A DNA stretch of 64,000 bases, taken from assembly GCA_020427395.1 (NCBI GenBank), contig JAGQON010000012.1:1-64000 (forward strand). The letters run 5' to 3'. Shown piece after piece: positions 9,330 to 18,400 of the stretch (its first letter is position 1; every line of letters starts with the position of its first letter). The stretch comes from Phycisphaerales bacterium. Its GTDB lineage: Bacteria > Planctomycetota > Phycisphaerae > Phycisphaerales > UBA1924. The position numbers and the translations under genes were made by a program. The notes under the pieces were generated by a model. The model did not search any database, was not told the DNA's origin, and saw only the letters and a list, made by a program, of their open reading frames with translations.

Positions 9330-11344
9330 TACGATTCTCCCCCGCGCGACTCTTGGCCACCATCATCGCGCTCGATATCTGTGTCCCCGCTCGCGATCGG
9401 TTCGCTCACCGCCTCCACCTCGATCCGCATCCGCGTCACCCGCACCGCTCGGACCGCGACATTCGCTTCGATCGTGCCGAACGCCGAGTACACATCGTGC
9501 AGGTTCCCATTGAACTCCGCCTGCCCGATGGGGTACAGCGGCGTGGTCGTCAGCCCGATATCGCCCTCACGCACCGTGCCGTCGTCCATCGTGATTGCGT
9601 GCAGCAGCGTCCGCGTGGAGCCGTTCGGGCTTGCGGGTATGTCGTTGAGCATCAGCCGCTGAAAGATCGGCAGATCCTGCGCCCGCCGTATGAACAGCCA
9701 CCACAGCACGCCCGCCGTCACGAACGCCAGCAGCACCGTCACCGACCCACGAAGCAGCTGCTGCTGCATCTGCGGCGACGACATCGATCCGCCCGAGTTT
9801 ACCAGCGTGCCCAGCAGCCCGCCGAACAACGCGATGAACCCGACCACGCCAAAGACCCCAAACCCGGGGACCACAAAGATCTCGATCGCCAGGCAGATCA
9901 GCCCCGCCACGATCGCGATGACCTCCCACCAGCCGCTCAGCCCGAGCAGCGCGCCCGGCCCGACCAGCAGCAGCAGTGCCGTCAGCGCCACCGCACCGGC
10001 GATGCCCGTGCCTGCCGTCACCATTTCGACAAGGATCGCCAGCAGGAAGATCGCGATGATCACGAACTGTACGAACGGGTTGGTCAGGAACCGGACCAGC
10101 TTCTCGAACACATTCTCGTTCACCCGCGTCAGCGACTTGGCATTGAAGAACGACCTGAGCTCCTCGTCGTTGTTCACGATCTTCGTGCTCAGCCCGAACT
10201 CCAGCATCTCCTGCTCACGCATCACGATCGCCGAAGACCCATCGCAGATGTAGCCCACGAGCCGGTAGCGACCCTTGTCCGCCGGCGTGATCAGGCGACG
10301 GTTCGTCTCCTGCATCAGCGTCAGCTCAGCGCTCCGCTCGGTCTTCTCGAACTCCTCTTCGACATCGCGCAGCGTATCGCTCGCCGGGCGATACGCGTTG
10401 GGATCGGTCACCCCCGGTTCTTGCCCCGGATCTTTCGGATCAGCTTCCCGATCGTCCCCAGCGTCCCCCGGCGCATCTTCCGCCCCATCGGGACCAGCCG
10501 TAACAGCATCCTGATCTTCGTCAGCCACACCAGCATCCGGTCGCTCCTCTCCGCTCAGTTCACGCGCCGGATCCTGATAGGTCTTCACCCCGCCCGTCAC
10601 ATGTGCCAGCATCGGACGCCCGCGGATCGGATCGCCGTCGAACAGCATCCGGTACTCGTTCTCGCTAATCGCCAGCCGCTCGCCGGTGTCCATGTCCTCC
10701 ACCTGCCACAGCTCGATCCCGTCCGTCACGATCGCCTGCACCAGAAACTCGTCGTACCCGCTCCGACGCGCCGAATCGATCACATCCGCCATCAGCGGCG
10801 GCAACGCCTTCGTCCGCTGCTCCGGGCTCAGCGTCTGCATCCCCTTGAGCCCCAGCATGTCCACCAGGATGATCAGCGCATCGCCAAACGAGGACGGATC
10901 GCTCGTCACGATCTCATCGCACGCCAGCGAGATGATCGCCCCGCCCGAATACGCCTCGTCGTTCACCCACGCCACCGAGTTCGTGATCGAAGAGCTCTTG
11001 ATTGCCTGTGAGATCTCCAGGCACGCTCCCAGGTCCCCGCCCGGCGAGTTCACCTCCAGCACGAACCCATCGAACCCCGCACGCTCGGCCGCCTCCAGCC
11101 GACGCTTCACGCTGATCGCCGTCATCCGATCGATGGCCCCGTCCACCGTGATCACCACGATCCGGTCCGCCTGCCGCGAGGCCGGAACCGACGAAACCTC
11201 AACGGGCGTCACCGCTCCCGGAGCATCACGATCCGCCTGCGCCGCCGCCGAACTGGCCGCCAACGCACACACCCCGGCCACCAGCGCGATCGACCGCACC
11301 AGTACCCGCCACAGACTCTGATTGGACTTCTTCAGCTTGTGCAC
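9329..11344 (-). CDS. Long NfeD protein with ClpP-like serine protease domain
   Basis: The protein has 671 residues. A signal peptide (residues 1-35, ending in the ASSAAAQA region) precedes a ClpP-class domain at about 48-270, with NSPGGDLGACLEI and the nucleophile region AYSGGAIISLACDEI. An acidic low-complexity linker follows at about 275-335 (many Asp, Glu, Pro). Four to five membrane helices occupy about 425-545, and an NfeDC domain ends the protein at about 590-650. This matches the long NfeD class, in which a membrane serine protease is thought to cleave membrane protein tails such as stomatin/flotillin relatives. The unusually long inserted linker and second soluble part (335-425) make it longer than the usual 430-450 residues. 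First gene of the nfeD-nfeD-floA run. Confidence 0.88.
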   Translation of the reverse strand: MHKLKKSNQSLWRVLVRSIALVAGVCALAASSAAAQADRDAPGAVTPVEVSSVPASRQADRIVVITVDGAIDRMTAISVKRRLEAAERAGFDGFVLEVNSPGGDLGACLEISQAIKSSSITNSVAWVNDEAYSGGAIISLACDEIVTSDPSSFGDALIILVDMLGLKGMQTLSPEQRTKALPPLMADVIDSARRSGYDEFLVQAIVTDGIELWQVEDMDTGERLAISENEYRMLFDGDPIRGRPMLAHVTGGVKTYQDPARELSGEERPDAGVADEDQDAVTAGPDGAEDAPGDAGDDREADPKDPGQEPGVTDPNAYRPASDTLRDVEEEFEKTERSAELTLMQETNRRLITPADKGRYRLVGYICDGSSAIVMREQEMLEFGLSTKIVNNDEELRSFFNAKSLTRVNENVFEKLVRFLTNPFVQFVIIAIFLLAILVEMVTAGTGIAGAVALTALLLLVGPGALLGLSGWWEVIAIVAGLICLAIEIFVVPGFGVFGVVGFIALFGGLLGTLVNSGGSMSSPQMQQQLLRGSVTVLLAFVTAGVLWWLFIRRAQDLPIFQRLMLNDIPASPNGSTRTLLHAITMDDGTVREGDIGLTTTPLYPIGQAEFNGNLHDVYSAFGTIEANVAVRAVRVTRMRIEVEAVSEPIASGDTDIERDDGGQESRGGES

Positions 11345-11382
11345 GACCCATTATAAGGGTTTCGGGCCGCCCGGGTTCACAA

Positions 11383-13527
11383 TTAGGGGCACCCGGCGTT
11401 GTACGCGTTCAGGAACGCGGAAACATCGAAGAAGTTCAGCATGCCGTCACCATTCAGATCTGCCAGGGGGGCCGACGCGTTGTACGCGTTGAGAAAGGCC
11501 GAGACATCGAAGAAGTTGAGCACGCCGTCGCCAGTCAGGTCCGCCAAGCATGTCCCGCACCCAACGCTCAGGGTGACCGCGTTGGTCTGCGATCCGTTCG
11601 TCAGATACACAATCCCGTCGAGATACTGCGTTTCTCCAGCCGCGAACGGTGTCGTGCCGCCCGCGACGGTAATCATGGATGGGTCGCTGATATCGAGCGC
11701 CGTGAGCGAAGGGAGCCGGTTGTAATCGGCGATGTCAGGGTTCGAGGCAACCGTGAGATACAACACATCACCTTCGGAATGGAGTGATGTAGGGAAGAGC
11801 ACGGAATTACCCATCATGAACTCGCCGACAAAGACCGGCGATGCGGGATTCAGCATGCTGTAGGCCAAGATCTGATTCGCGCTGCCAACATACAGGACCC
11901 CTCCAGAGTGTTCGAGCTGCATATTCCGGGAAGGAATCTGCGGATCGATCACACGCCCGATCTCGACCGGGCTGCTTATGTCCGTCAGGTCCAGTACCGC
12001 GATCTCTTTCGAATAGAGCGACGCGAAGGCGTATCCGTCGCGAACCTCGACCGTCTTGACCTCGTTAGCTTCGTCCGATCCAAAGTCATACTCGCCAACA
12101 ATCGAGGGGCTGGAAGGATCGCTGAGATCGCCAAACTGGACACGTCCTGTTTCCGTCGCCCACAGAGCAACGAGGCCGCCATCGCCAATCCTAAATGTCC
12201 CACCCTGAAAAGCGAGGCCATCGCCGATGGTCAGTGATGCGACCTGCTGCAAATCCGCAGGATCACTCGCATCGATCACCTGCATCTCGATCCCCGCATC
12301 TGATCGAAGCAGATAGCTGCCGTATGGCACCAACAGACCCTGCTGGGAGTATTGCGGGTCATACTCGCCGATGGTGACAGGGTTCTGCGGGTCGCTGATA
12401 TCAAAGGTCTCCAGCGAGTAATGCGGCGTCGGAAGATTTCGAAGGCGGTAATCAAAGAGATATCCGGCTTCGTTGATCGTGCCGGATTTGAAGATGAGCT
12501 CTCCCACCGGGGGGAAGTACATCGTGCCGACATCAAACAGCTCGAAACCATGCTCCGGCTCTTCAGATATCAGAATCGCAAGTTCAGCTTCGAAGGCTCC
12601 GTACCGCGTGGTTCTGTATGGAGTCTCAAACTCGCCAACTTCAACCGGATTGCTTGGATCGGAAACATCATACGCGAAGTGCCTCGGACCCCGAACATAA
12701 TACCGATCGTCGACGAGCTGATGCTGGAACACATTCAGGCCCATCCAGGGCAGTGGCCTCTCAAGCTCGATGTCCGCAAGCACCACGACCGAAGCAGCAT
12801 TTCCGCAGTCGTACACGCGGAACCCATAGTCACGATCAAGCACATACGCCGTATCACCTTCGACCTCAACACCAGTCGCGTCGTCGTTCCCAAAGCTGCC
12901 GAGCAGCACCGGGTTCATGACATCGCTGATATCGAAGATGCTTGTCCCACCGGGATTGGAAGCCGCGTACAGACGATCGCCTTCGACATCCAACCCACCA
13001 ACCGAGCCAGCAAGGCTCAGCATCGCGATCTCAATCGGCGAACCCAGGTCCGAGATATCCAAGACCATCACTGTCCCATTGTCTGAGCCGACATACAGGA
13101 CATCACCATCCCGTGCGATTGATAGGATACGCGTGAGTGAGGGGTCCACGAAGGTCGACATCACCGACATGCCTGAGGGGTTACTGATATCAATAACCCC
13201 GAGCGTCGCGCCCCCGACACCAGTGGAAACAAACAACTCATTCCCGCTCGGCTCCATAAGTGCGACCTGAGAGCCCGACAGGCTCCCGAGCTCGAGTGGT
13301 GATTCCGGATTGCTGACGCTGTAAGCGACGATACCCTGGTCATTCCCGAAGAACGCCACCTGCCCGCTCAGCGCAACACTCCGCGGGAGATTGTCCAACT
13401 CGTGCATTCCCAGGTTCTGGCCGTAGGCACAATCAAGCCCGCCCTGCTGGGCCGTCGCGGAAGTCGCAAGACCGCAACACGCCAATGACACATTCAGAGT
13501 CCGCATCACATCATTCGAAAATCGCAT
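11383..13527 (-). CDS. Secreted LVIVD-repeat protein with C-terminal dockerin-like tail
   Basis: The 714 residues begin with a signal peptide (1-26, ending SATAQ). The body is a string of about a dozen LVIVD-type beta-propeller blades, recognised by recurring 'DISNP/DISDP ... P..VG' segments such as VIDISNPSG and FDISDPQNPV. The last 60 residues are two EF-hand-like dockerin repeats, each containing DGxLNFFDVSAFLNAYN, and the protein ends AGCP. Such Gly-Cys-ended dockerins are typical of Phycisphaerales secreted proteins and probably anchor them to an envelope partner. GAGGT precedes the ATG. It is a paralogue in design of the gene at 53,371-55,512. The ligand of the propeller is unknown. Confidence 0.85.
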   Translation of the reverse strand: MRFSNDVMRTLNVSLACCGLATSATAQQGGLDCAYGQNLGMHELDNLPRSVALSGQVAFFGNDQGIVAYSVSNPESPLELGSLSGSQVALMEPSGNELFVSTGVGGATLGVIDISNPSGMSVMSTFVDPSLTRILSIARDGDVLYVGSDNGTVMVLDISDLGSPIEIAMLSLAGSVGGLDVEGDRLYAASNPGGTSIFDISDVMNPVLLGSFGNDDATGVEVEGDTAYVLDRDYGFRVYDCGNAASVVVLADIELERPLPWMGLNVFQHQLVDDRYYVRGPRHFAYDVSDPSNPVEVGEFETPYRTTRYGAFEAELAILISEEPEHGFELFDVGTMYFPPVGELIFKSGTINEAGYLFDYRLRNLPTPHYSLETFDISDPQNPVTIGEYDPQYSQQGLLVPYGSYLLRSDAGIEMQVIDASDPADLQQVASLTIGDGLAFQGGTFRIGDGGLVALWATETGRVQFGDLSDPSSPSIVGEYDFGSDEANEVKTVEVRDGYAFASLYSKEIAVLDLTDISSPVEIGRVIDPQIPSRNMQLEHSGGVLYVGSANQILAYSMLNPASPVFVGEFMMGNSVLFPTSLHSEGDVLYLTVASNPDIADYNRLPSLTALDISDPSMITVAGGTTPFAAGETQYLDGIVYLTNGSQTNAVTLSVGCGTCLADLTGDGVLNFFDVSAFLNAYNASAPLADLNGDGMLNFFDVSAFLNAYNAGCP

Positions 13528-13676
13528 AGCTTACCTCATTCATCATGGGTCGGTCTGGAATACAACAATCAGCAGCGCCAATGCATGCCTGACGCGAGCC
13601 TACCAGTTTGAAGTTGGATACACAACCTTGGCGTGTAATATCCACGATTATCGAGCGAAATCAGGGCCAGGATCGA

Positions 13677-14399
13677 TCACCCAAACCGAACACCGTTGTG
13701 AAGCACCCCGATCCCCTCGATCTCAACCTCGACCGTATCGCCGTCCTGCAGCCATACCTGCGGATCTCGCGCCATCCCCACGCCGCTGGGTGTTCCGGTC
13801 AAAATCACCGTGCCCGGCATCAGCGTCGTCCCCTTGCTTAGTTCCTCGATCAGCGTCGCCACCGAGAACATCATCTGGCTCGTGCGGGCCGACTGCATCG
13901 TCTCGCCATTGATCCGACACTCGATCTTCAGATCATCCACATCCAGCCCCGCGTCCCGCAGCTCCCCCGGCGTCACAATCCGCGGCCCGATCGGACAGAA
14001 CGTATCAAACCCCTTCCCCCGGCAGAACTGCCCTCCCGAGCCCTGCTTCTGCCACCACCGCGCCGATACATCGTTCGCGCACGCGTAGCCGAGCACACAA
14101 TCCAGCGCATCCTCGCCCACCATGTCCCGGCAAAGATCCCCGCCCGAGTGCACCCCGATGACCACCGCCAGCTCCGCCTCAAAGTCGGTCTGGTTGCCCC
14201 CGAACCCCGGGTCGCGAGCGATGGGGGGGATCACGATGTCCTCTCCGTCCCCAATGACCGACGCGATGTTCTTGGCGAACACCATCGGATGATCCGGCGC
14301 CTCGAGCCCCTGCTCGTGCGCATGAGCCGCGTAGTTGCGGCCGATACCAAAGATCTGCGTAACAGGGACCGTGCGACCGTCGGTGGTGGTGAGCTTCAT
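13677..14399 (-). CDS. Fumarylacetoacetate hydrolase (FAH) family protein
   Basis: The 240 residues match the small FAH-fold enzymes that cleave or decarboxylate 2-oxo acids (for example fumarylpyruvate or acylpyruvate hydrolase). Signature segments are IFGIGRNYAAHAHE, FEAELAVVIG with the metal-binding acids, YACANDVSARWWQ, and the closing LMPGTVILTGTPSGVG. The ATG at 14,399 fits the family N-terminus (MKLTTTDGRTVPV); an upstream in-frame extension has no family support. Substrate cannot be assigned from sequence. It is divergent from the MFS gene, with only 64 bases between starts, so both promoters must lie there. Confidence 0.87.
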   Translation of the reverse strand: MKLTTTDGRTVPVTQIFGIGRNYAAHAHEQGLEAPDHPMVFAKNIASVIGDGEDIVIPPIARDPGFGGNQTDFEAELAVVIGVHSGGDLCRDMVGEDALDCVLGYACANDVSARWWQKQGSGGQFCRGKGFDTFCPIGPRIVTPGELRDAGLDVDDLKIECRINGETMQSARTSQMMFSVATLIEELSKGTTLMPGTVILTGTPSGVGMARDPQVWLQDGDTVEVEIEGIGVLHNGVRFG

Positions 14400-14463
14400 G
14401 GCGCAACTATATTCGTGATAGAGCAGAAAGAAGAACACCGCTAGCCGGCAGCTAGTATCCCCC

Positions 14464-15879
14464 GTGCGTTCCCCTCTCTTCTCCCCAGACTCCGACGCCC
14501 CCGAGACCGTCTCCGCCAAGGTCCTCTACCACGCCGCCACCCCGGTGCGTTTCGTCATCTTCGCCTTCCTCTCATTTCACCCCTCCGCCATGCCATGGCT
14601 CGCCCGCGCCAACTACGCCCGCGAGCTGCGATCCGCCTTCTTCCTCCCATGGGCCATCGCCGCCACAGAAGGCGGCGTCATCGGCTTCATCGTCCAGCGC
14701 CTCTACGACGGCGTCGTCTCCGACACCGTCCTCAACTACGCCACCGGCGCCCTGATCGCCGCCCCCGCCCTCGCCAATATCACCAGCTTCGTCTGGGCCA
14801 TCGCCGCACGCGGCAAGCGCAAGATCCAGTTCATCACCGTCCTCCAACTCGCCCTGCTCGTCTGCATCGCCGGCATCGCCATCTCCCCCCGCACGCCGTT
14901 TGGCCTCTTCACGATGGTCACCGCCGCCTTCGGCGCGCGCATCATCCTCGCCGGCGTCGTCACCGTCCGTGCCACCGTCTGGGGCGTCAACTACCCTGCC
15001 CAGCGTGCCAAGCTCACCGGCAAGGTCCAGACCGTCTCCGTCACCATCACATCCCTCATCGCCATTGGGCTCGGGCTGGCGATGCAGGAAAACGAGAACG
15101 CCTTCCGCATCTTCATCCCCATCGGCGGCCTCATCGCCCTCGCTGGCGTCTCCTCCTTCGCACGCATCCGCCTCCGCACCGAACGCACCATCCTCAAAGA
15201 AGAGGCCTGCGACGCCAAACGCAACGAGGGCTCCCGTTTCCGTGCCCTCATCCATGTCCTCATCGACGACAAAAACTACCGCGACTACCAGATCTGCCAG
15301 CTCCTCATCGGCATGGGCAACATGATGTCCTGGACCCCCTTCGTCATCATCGCCAAGCAGCAGTTCAACCTCGACTACCTCCCGGGCATCCTGCTCACCC
15401 AGGTCGTCCCCCTCGCCATGATGCCCTTCACCATCCCACTTTGGGCCAAGCTGCTCGACAGCGTCCACATCGTGCAGTTCCGCGCTATCCACTCGTGGAT
15501 CTTCGTCGCCACCATGCTCCTCGCCCTCATCGCCGGGCAAACCAACACCCTCTGGCTCCTCTACGCCGCCTCCGTCCTCCGCGGCATCGCCTTCGGCGGC
15601 GGCGCCCTCGCCTGGAACCTCGGGCACCTCTCCTTCGTCAAAGCCGAAAAATCACAGGACTACATGGCCGTCCATGTCACCCTCACGGGTCTGCGCGGAT
15701 TGACCGCCCCGTTCCTGGGCGTGGCCGTCTACAACGCCATTGAAACCCGCTACCCCAACGAAGGCTCCTGGACCTTCGCCCTCGCACTGCTCATCACCAC
15801 CGCTGGTGCTCTCGGCTTCTACCACCTCTACCGCAAGCTCGTCCGTCCCCCTGCACCCGGCACGCAAGCAACGGACTGA
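14464..15879 (+). CDS. Major facilitator superfamily transporter
   Basis: The 471 residues contain about ten to twelve hydrophobic helices, with a soluble central loop around residues 240-275 that contains an Arg/Glu-rich stretch (ARIRLRTERTILKEE), the usual two-half MFS plan. The start is a GTG at 14,464 with no clear ribosome site; an internal ATG near residue 43 is an alternative. No substrate motif is recognised. It is divergent from the FAH-family gene and could export or import a related organic acid, but that is only a neighbourhood guess. The gene is strongly C-rich on the coding strand, like other genes in the left part of the window. Confidence 0.8.
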   Translation: MRSPLFSPDSDAPETVSAKVLYHAATPVRFVIFAFLSFHPSAMPWLARANYARELRSAFFLPWAIAATEGGVIGFIVQRLYDGVVSDTVLNYATGALIAAPALANITSFVWAIAARGKRKIQFITVLQLALLVCIAGIAISPRTPFGLFTMVTAAFGARIILAGVVTVRATVWGVNYPAQRAKLTGKVQTVSVTITSLIAIGLGLAMQENENAFRIFIPIGGLIALAGVSSFARIRLRTERTILKEEACDAKRNEGSRFRALIHVLIDDKNYRDYQICQLLIGMGNMMSWTPFVIIAKQQFNLDYLPGILLTQVVPLAMMPFTIPLWAKLLDSVHIVQFRAIHSWIFVATMLLALIAGQTNTLWLLYAASVLRGIAFGGGALAWNLGHLSFVKAEKSQDYMAVHVTLTGLRGLTAPFLGVAVYNAIETRYPNEGSWTFALALLITTAGALGFYHLYRKLVRPPAPGTQATD

Positions 15880-16000
15880 TCTTTCGTATCTCAACTCTAC
15901 AGCACGCCACTTGATCAGCCCCCTCTCTCAGCTCATACTGCCACCGAGAGGGGAGTTCAATGCGAGCTCCTGAGACACCAGCAGCACAGGAGCACACGCC

Positions 16001-17251
16001 ATGCGAATCCCACAACTCATCGCCGCCGTAGCACTCGCAACCAGCATCTCACTCACCGCCGCCACGCCCGTCCCAAGCGACTTCACCTACCAAGGTGTCC
16101 TCAAGGTAGACGGCCAGCCCGTACAGACCGACGCCGATTTCATCATCCGCCTCTACGACGGCGCCACACTTGTCACCAGCATCACCCGCAACCTCGTCCC
16201 AATCAACGACGGGCAGTTCGCGCTCAACCTCAACTTCGACCCCGCCTTCTTCGACGGCACCGACTACGACCTCGAGTTCCTTGTTCGCTCACCCGCCGGC
16301 ATCGGTGCTTACCAGACGCTCGGATCACGCCAACCACTCAGCACCACGCCGTACGCGTACCACGCCAACTCCGCGAACACACTCCTCGCCCCCGCACGCA
16401 TCGACGCCAACACATCAAACCCAGCCGTCGAGATCAACCAGGCCAACGAGTCAGCAGGCATTACGGCCCTGCGCGGCACAAGAGGCGCAGTAGATTCCCC
16501 CTCGATCCTCGACGGCACCCTCGATCGAGTCGCAGAGTTCGAATCCGCCAACACGCCCATCGCCGTCATCGGCGTCGCCAATCAGTTCGGCCTCGTTGGG
16601 CTGATGGACATGAACGCGAACCCGTTTGGCGGCGCAGTCCTCGCCGAAGTCCGCTCCGATGGCTTCGCGACGCAAGCCGCAGTATGGGCACAGAATAACC
16701 CCGCAGGCACACAGGCATACCTCGCACGCGGCGACTACGCCGGCGAGTTCTTCGGAGATGTCCGTGTCAGCGGGGACATCATCAGAAGCTTCACGCCAGG
16801 CTCGAACGACTTCGCCACGCCAATTGCCTACGGACACATCAACACCGACGGAACCATCGCTGCCGGTACACCCAACTTCTCCGCCGTCTGGAACTCAACC
16901 ACATCTCGCTATGAGATCCTGATCGACAACGAAAGCTACTTTTTCAACGATTATGTCACCGTTGTAACACCCATCACCAGCAACGCGAGTGTCCGTACCA
17001 GCTCATTCAACGGCCGACTTCTCGTCTTTATCCAGAGCACCGTAAACCAAGCCAACATCCAAGCCGGCTTCCAGTTCGTCACATTCAAGCCGAACGGCGC
17101 CGCCCTCGTTCAAGGCCAACGCCGCGCTCAGCTCCGACCACTCGACGGAACTATCACAGATAAGGATCTGTACCCCTACCCTGCCACACCACAGCCGCGA
17201 ATCCCGGTCGACACCGAGCCCAACATCACAAGTCCAACCGCCCGCGACTGA
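16001..17251 (+). CDS. Secreted FTYQG-module protein, type A (first of two)
   Basis: The protein has 416 residues. A signal peptide (1-21, ending LTAATP) is followed by a conserved module at 27-125: FTYQGVLKVDGQPV, FIIRLYDGATLVTS, NDGQFALNLNFDPAFFDGT, then RQPLSTTPYAYHAN. The central part is a variable beta-rich stretch (AVEINQA, IAVIGVANQFGL). The C-terminal 120 residues (YGHINTDGTIAAGTPNF, YEILIDNESYFF, AGFQFVTFKP) recur in the other type A gene at 22,172. I know the module only as a recurrent domain of planctomycete exported proteins; by layout it resembles a fibre or adhesin with an N-terminal repeat unit. Start supported by AGGAG upstream. It opens the A-B-B-B-A array. Confidence 0.8.
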   Translation: MRIPQLIAAVALATSISLTAATPVPSDFTYQGVLKVDGQPVQTDADFIIRLYDGATLVTSITRNLVPINDGQFALNLNFDPAFFDGTDYDLEFLVRSPAGIGAYQTLGSRQPLSTTPYAYHANSANTLLAPARIDANTSNPAVEINQANESAGITALRGTRGAVDSPSILDGTLDRVAEFESANTPIAVIGVANQFGLVGLMDMNANPFGGAVLAEVRSDGFATQAAVWAQNNPAGTQAYLARGDYAGEFFGDVRVSGDIIRSFTPGSNDFATPIAYGHINTDGTIAAGTPNFSAVWNSTTSRYEILIDNESYFFNDYVTVVTPITSNASVRTSSFNGRLLVFIQSTVNQANIQAGFQFVTFKPNGAALVQGQRRAQLRPLDGTITDKDLYPYPATPQPRIPVDTEPNITSPTARD

Positions 17252-17606
17252 TCATCACCACCGCCGCGGTTCTCGGTTTGTGCCACATCGAACGACAACT
17301 TGTCACAATGAACTCCATCTGCGGCGAGATCGGACCCACATATCCAATTACCAAGCAAGAGTTTTCATTCGAAAATCACAGTTTTTTCTCGCGATAGCAT
17401 CATCCGGGGTTACCATTGAGTACCCAAGTCAGGGCTTTCGCCCGCTGTGTTTCGCGAGACGAGAAGAGAGACCCTCAATCCGAACACGATTCTTGGAACT
17501 GCGTCCCGTCTACGGGCCGCTTGTGATGTATGCCAGCGACCGCGAGACAGGAGGTCACTGGCAATGTGTGCACCTGTCTGAACCCACGAGAAAGAGAGAT
17601 TTAGAA
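17252..17606. other. Gene-free stretch upstream of the PEP-CTERM-like gene
   Basis: These 355 bases are less GC-rich and hold no frame with coding character. A T-run near 17,390 and a small GGGCTTTCGCCC hairpin near 17,433 are the only structures noticed. It probably holds the promoter and a long leader of the 17,607 gene; no riboswitch class could be matched by eye. Confidence 0.4.
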
Positions 17607-18179
17607 ATGAACAAGATCGCAATGATCGCTGGCCTCGCAATCGCAGCCTCGGGCGCCGCCGCTGACATCCTCCTCGAGATCGACCTCTCGACGACCAACC
17701 AGGTCACCATCAGCGCCACCAACGGCCTCGCTTCGCAGTCCGCTTCGGCCTCGAACTTCACCGGCATGCTCCTCGCCGATTTCTTCACCACCCCCGGCAC
17801 CGGCTTCGGCGGCGTCCTCGCTGCTGACTCGGGTGACCTCACCACCTTCAACAACCCCTCGGACGGTACCCCCTCCGGTTTCGTCGGCTCCGCGAGCGTC
17901 GGTCTCAACATCTGGAGCTTCTCGACCGCCGGCACCGTCACCGTTGACGCCGGCGTTCAGGCCTTCACCGGCTCGGCCACCTGGTCGCTCGACGCCGCCC
18001 AGTACGCCGACTTCCTCGCAGGCGCAACCTCGGGCGACATCTACTTCGGTGCTGACACCGACGACGACATCGGTGGCGCTTCGGTCGTCAACATCGGCAC
18101 CTACCGCGTCGTTCCCGCCCCCGGTGCCCTCGCGCTGCTCGGCCTCGGTGGCCTCGCCACCGCCCGTCGCCGCCGCTAA
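17607..18179 (+). CDS. Secreted protein with PEP-CTERM-like sorting tail
   Basis: The protein has 190 residues. A signal peptide (1-22, MNKIAMIAGLAIAASGAAA) leads into a small beta-rich, Thr/Ser/Gly-rich body without recognised domain. The C-terminus is VPAPGALALLGLGGLAT followed by ARRRR, the PEP-CTERM-like (VPxPG, hydrophobic helix, Arg cluster) layout used by planctomycetes for exosortase-type sorting. The start at 17,607 has AGAGAGA upstream, and the sequence before it lacks coding character. It is placed between the first type A and first type B FTYQG genes and followed by a strong terminator at 18,242. Composition is typical of the host, with unusually regular codon use (mostly C-ending), suggesting high expression. 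Confidence 0.85.
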   Translation: MNKIAMIAGLAIAASGAAADILLEIDLSTTNQVTISATNGLASQSASASNFTGMLLADFFTTPGTGFGGVLAADSGDLTTFNNPSDGTPSGFVGSASVGLNIWSFSTAGTVTVDAGVQAFTGSATWSLDAAQYADFLAGATSGDIYFGADTDDDIGGASVVNIGTYRVVPAPGALALLGLGGLATARRRR

Positions 18180-18241
18180 GGCACGCGACTTCACCGCTCA
18201 GCGCTCCGTTTACTGAGCAGTGAATCATCTTGATTCCTCGC

Positions 18242-18270
18242 AGCACGGACCCAAACGGGTCCGTGCTGTT
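18242..18270 (+). terminator. Rho-independent terminator after the PEP-CTERM-like gene
   Basis: AGCACGGACCC pairs perfectly with GGGTCCGTGCT around AAAC, followed by GTTCATAATT, a weak T tract. It lies 63 bases past the stop. Confidence 0.8.
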
Positions 18271-18400
18271 CATAATTCCACTTAGTTTCGCTTCCCAAAC
18301 AGGTGGGAAAGCCCCTCGAAACCGCCAAATCCTGTGATACACTCAGGACAAGCCGACCTGATACGGCTGACAGTCGCATCAATCAGATGAGAGGGTAATC
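18271..18400 (+). promoter_or_regulatory. Upstream block of type B gene 1 (conserved with 20,810-20,939)
   Basis: This 130-base block aligns over its whole length with the one upstream of the third type B gene. The shared core is TGTGATACACT at 18,333-18,343 (a plausible extended -10), with ACCGCC just before it and GAGAGGG as the ribosome site just before the ATG. The rest is less conserved, so the core is probably the promoter. Confidence 0.55.

Noticed and set aside
17252..17606. Possible riboswitch leader before the PEP-CTERM-like gene
   Set aside because: No conserved core of any riboswitch class I know could be found by eye.
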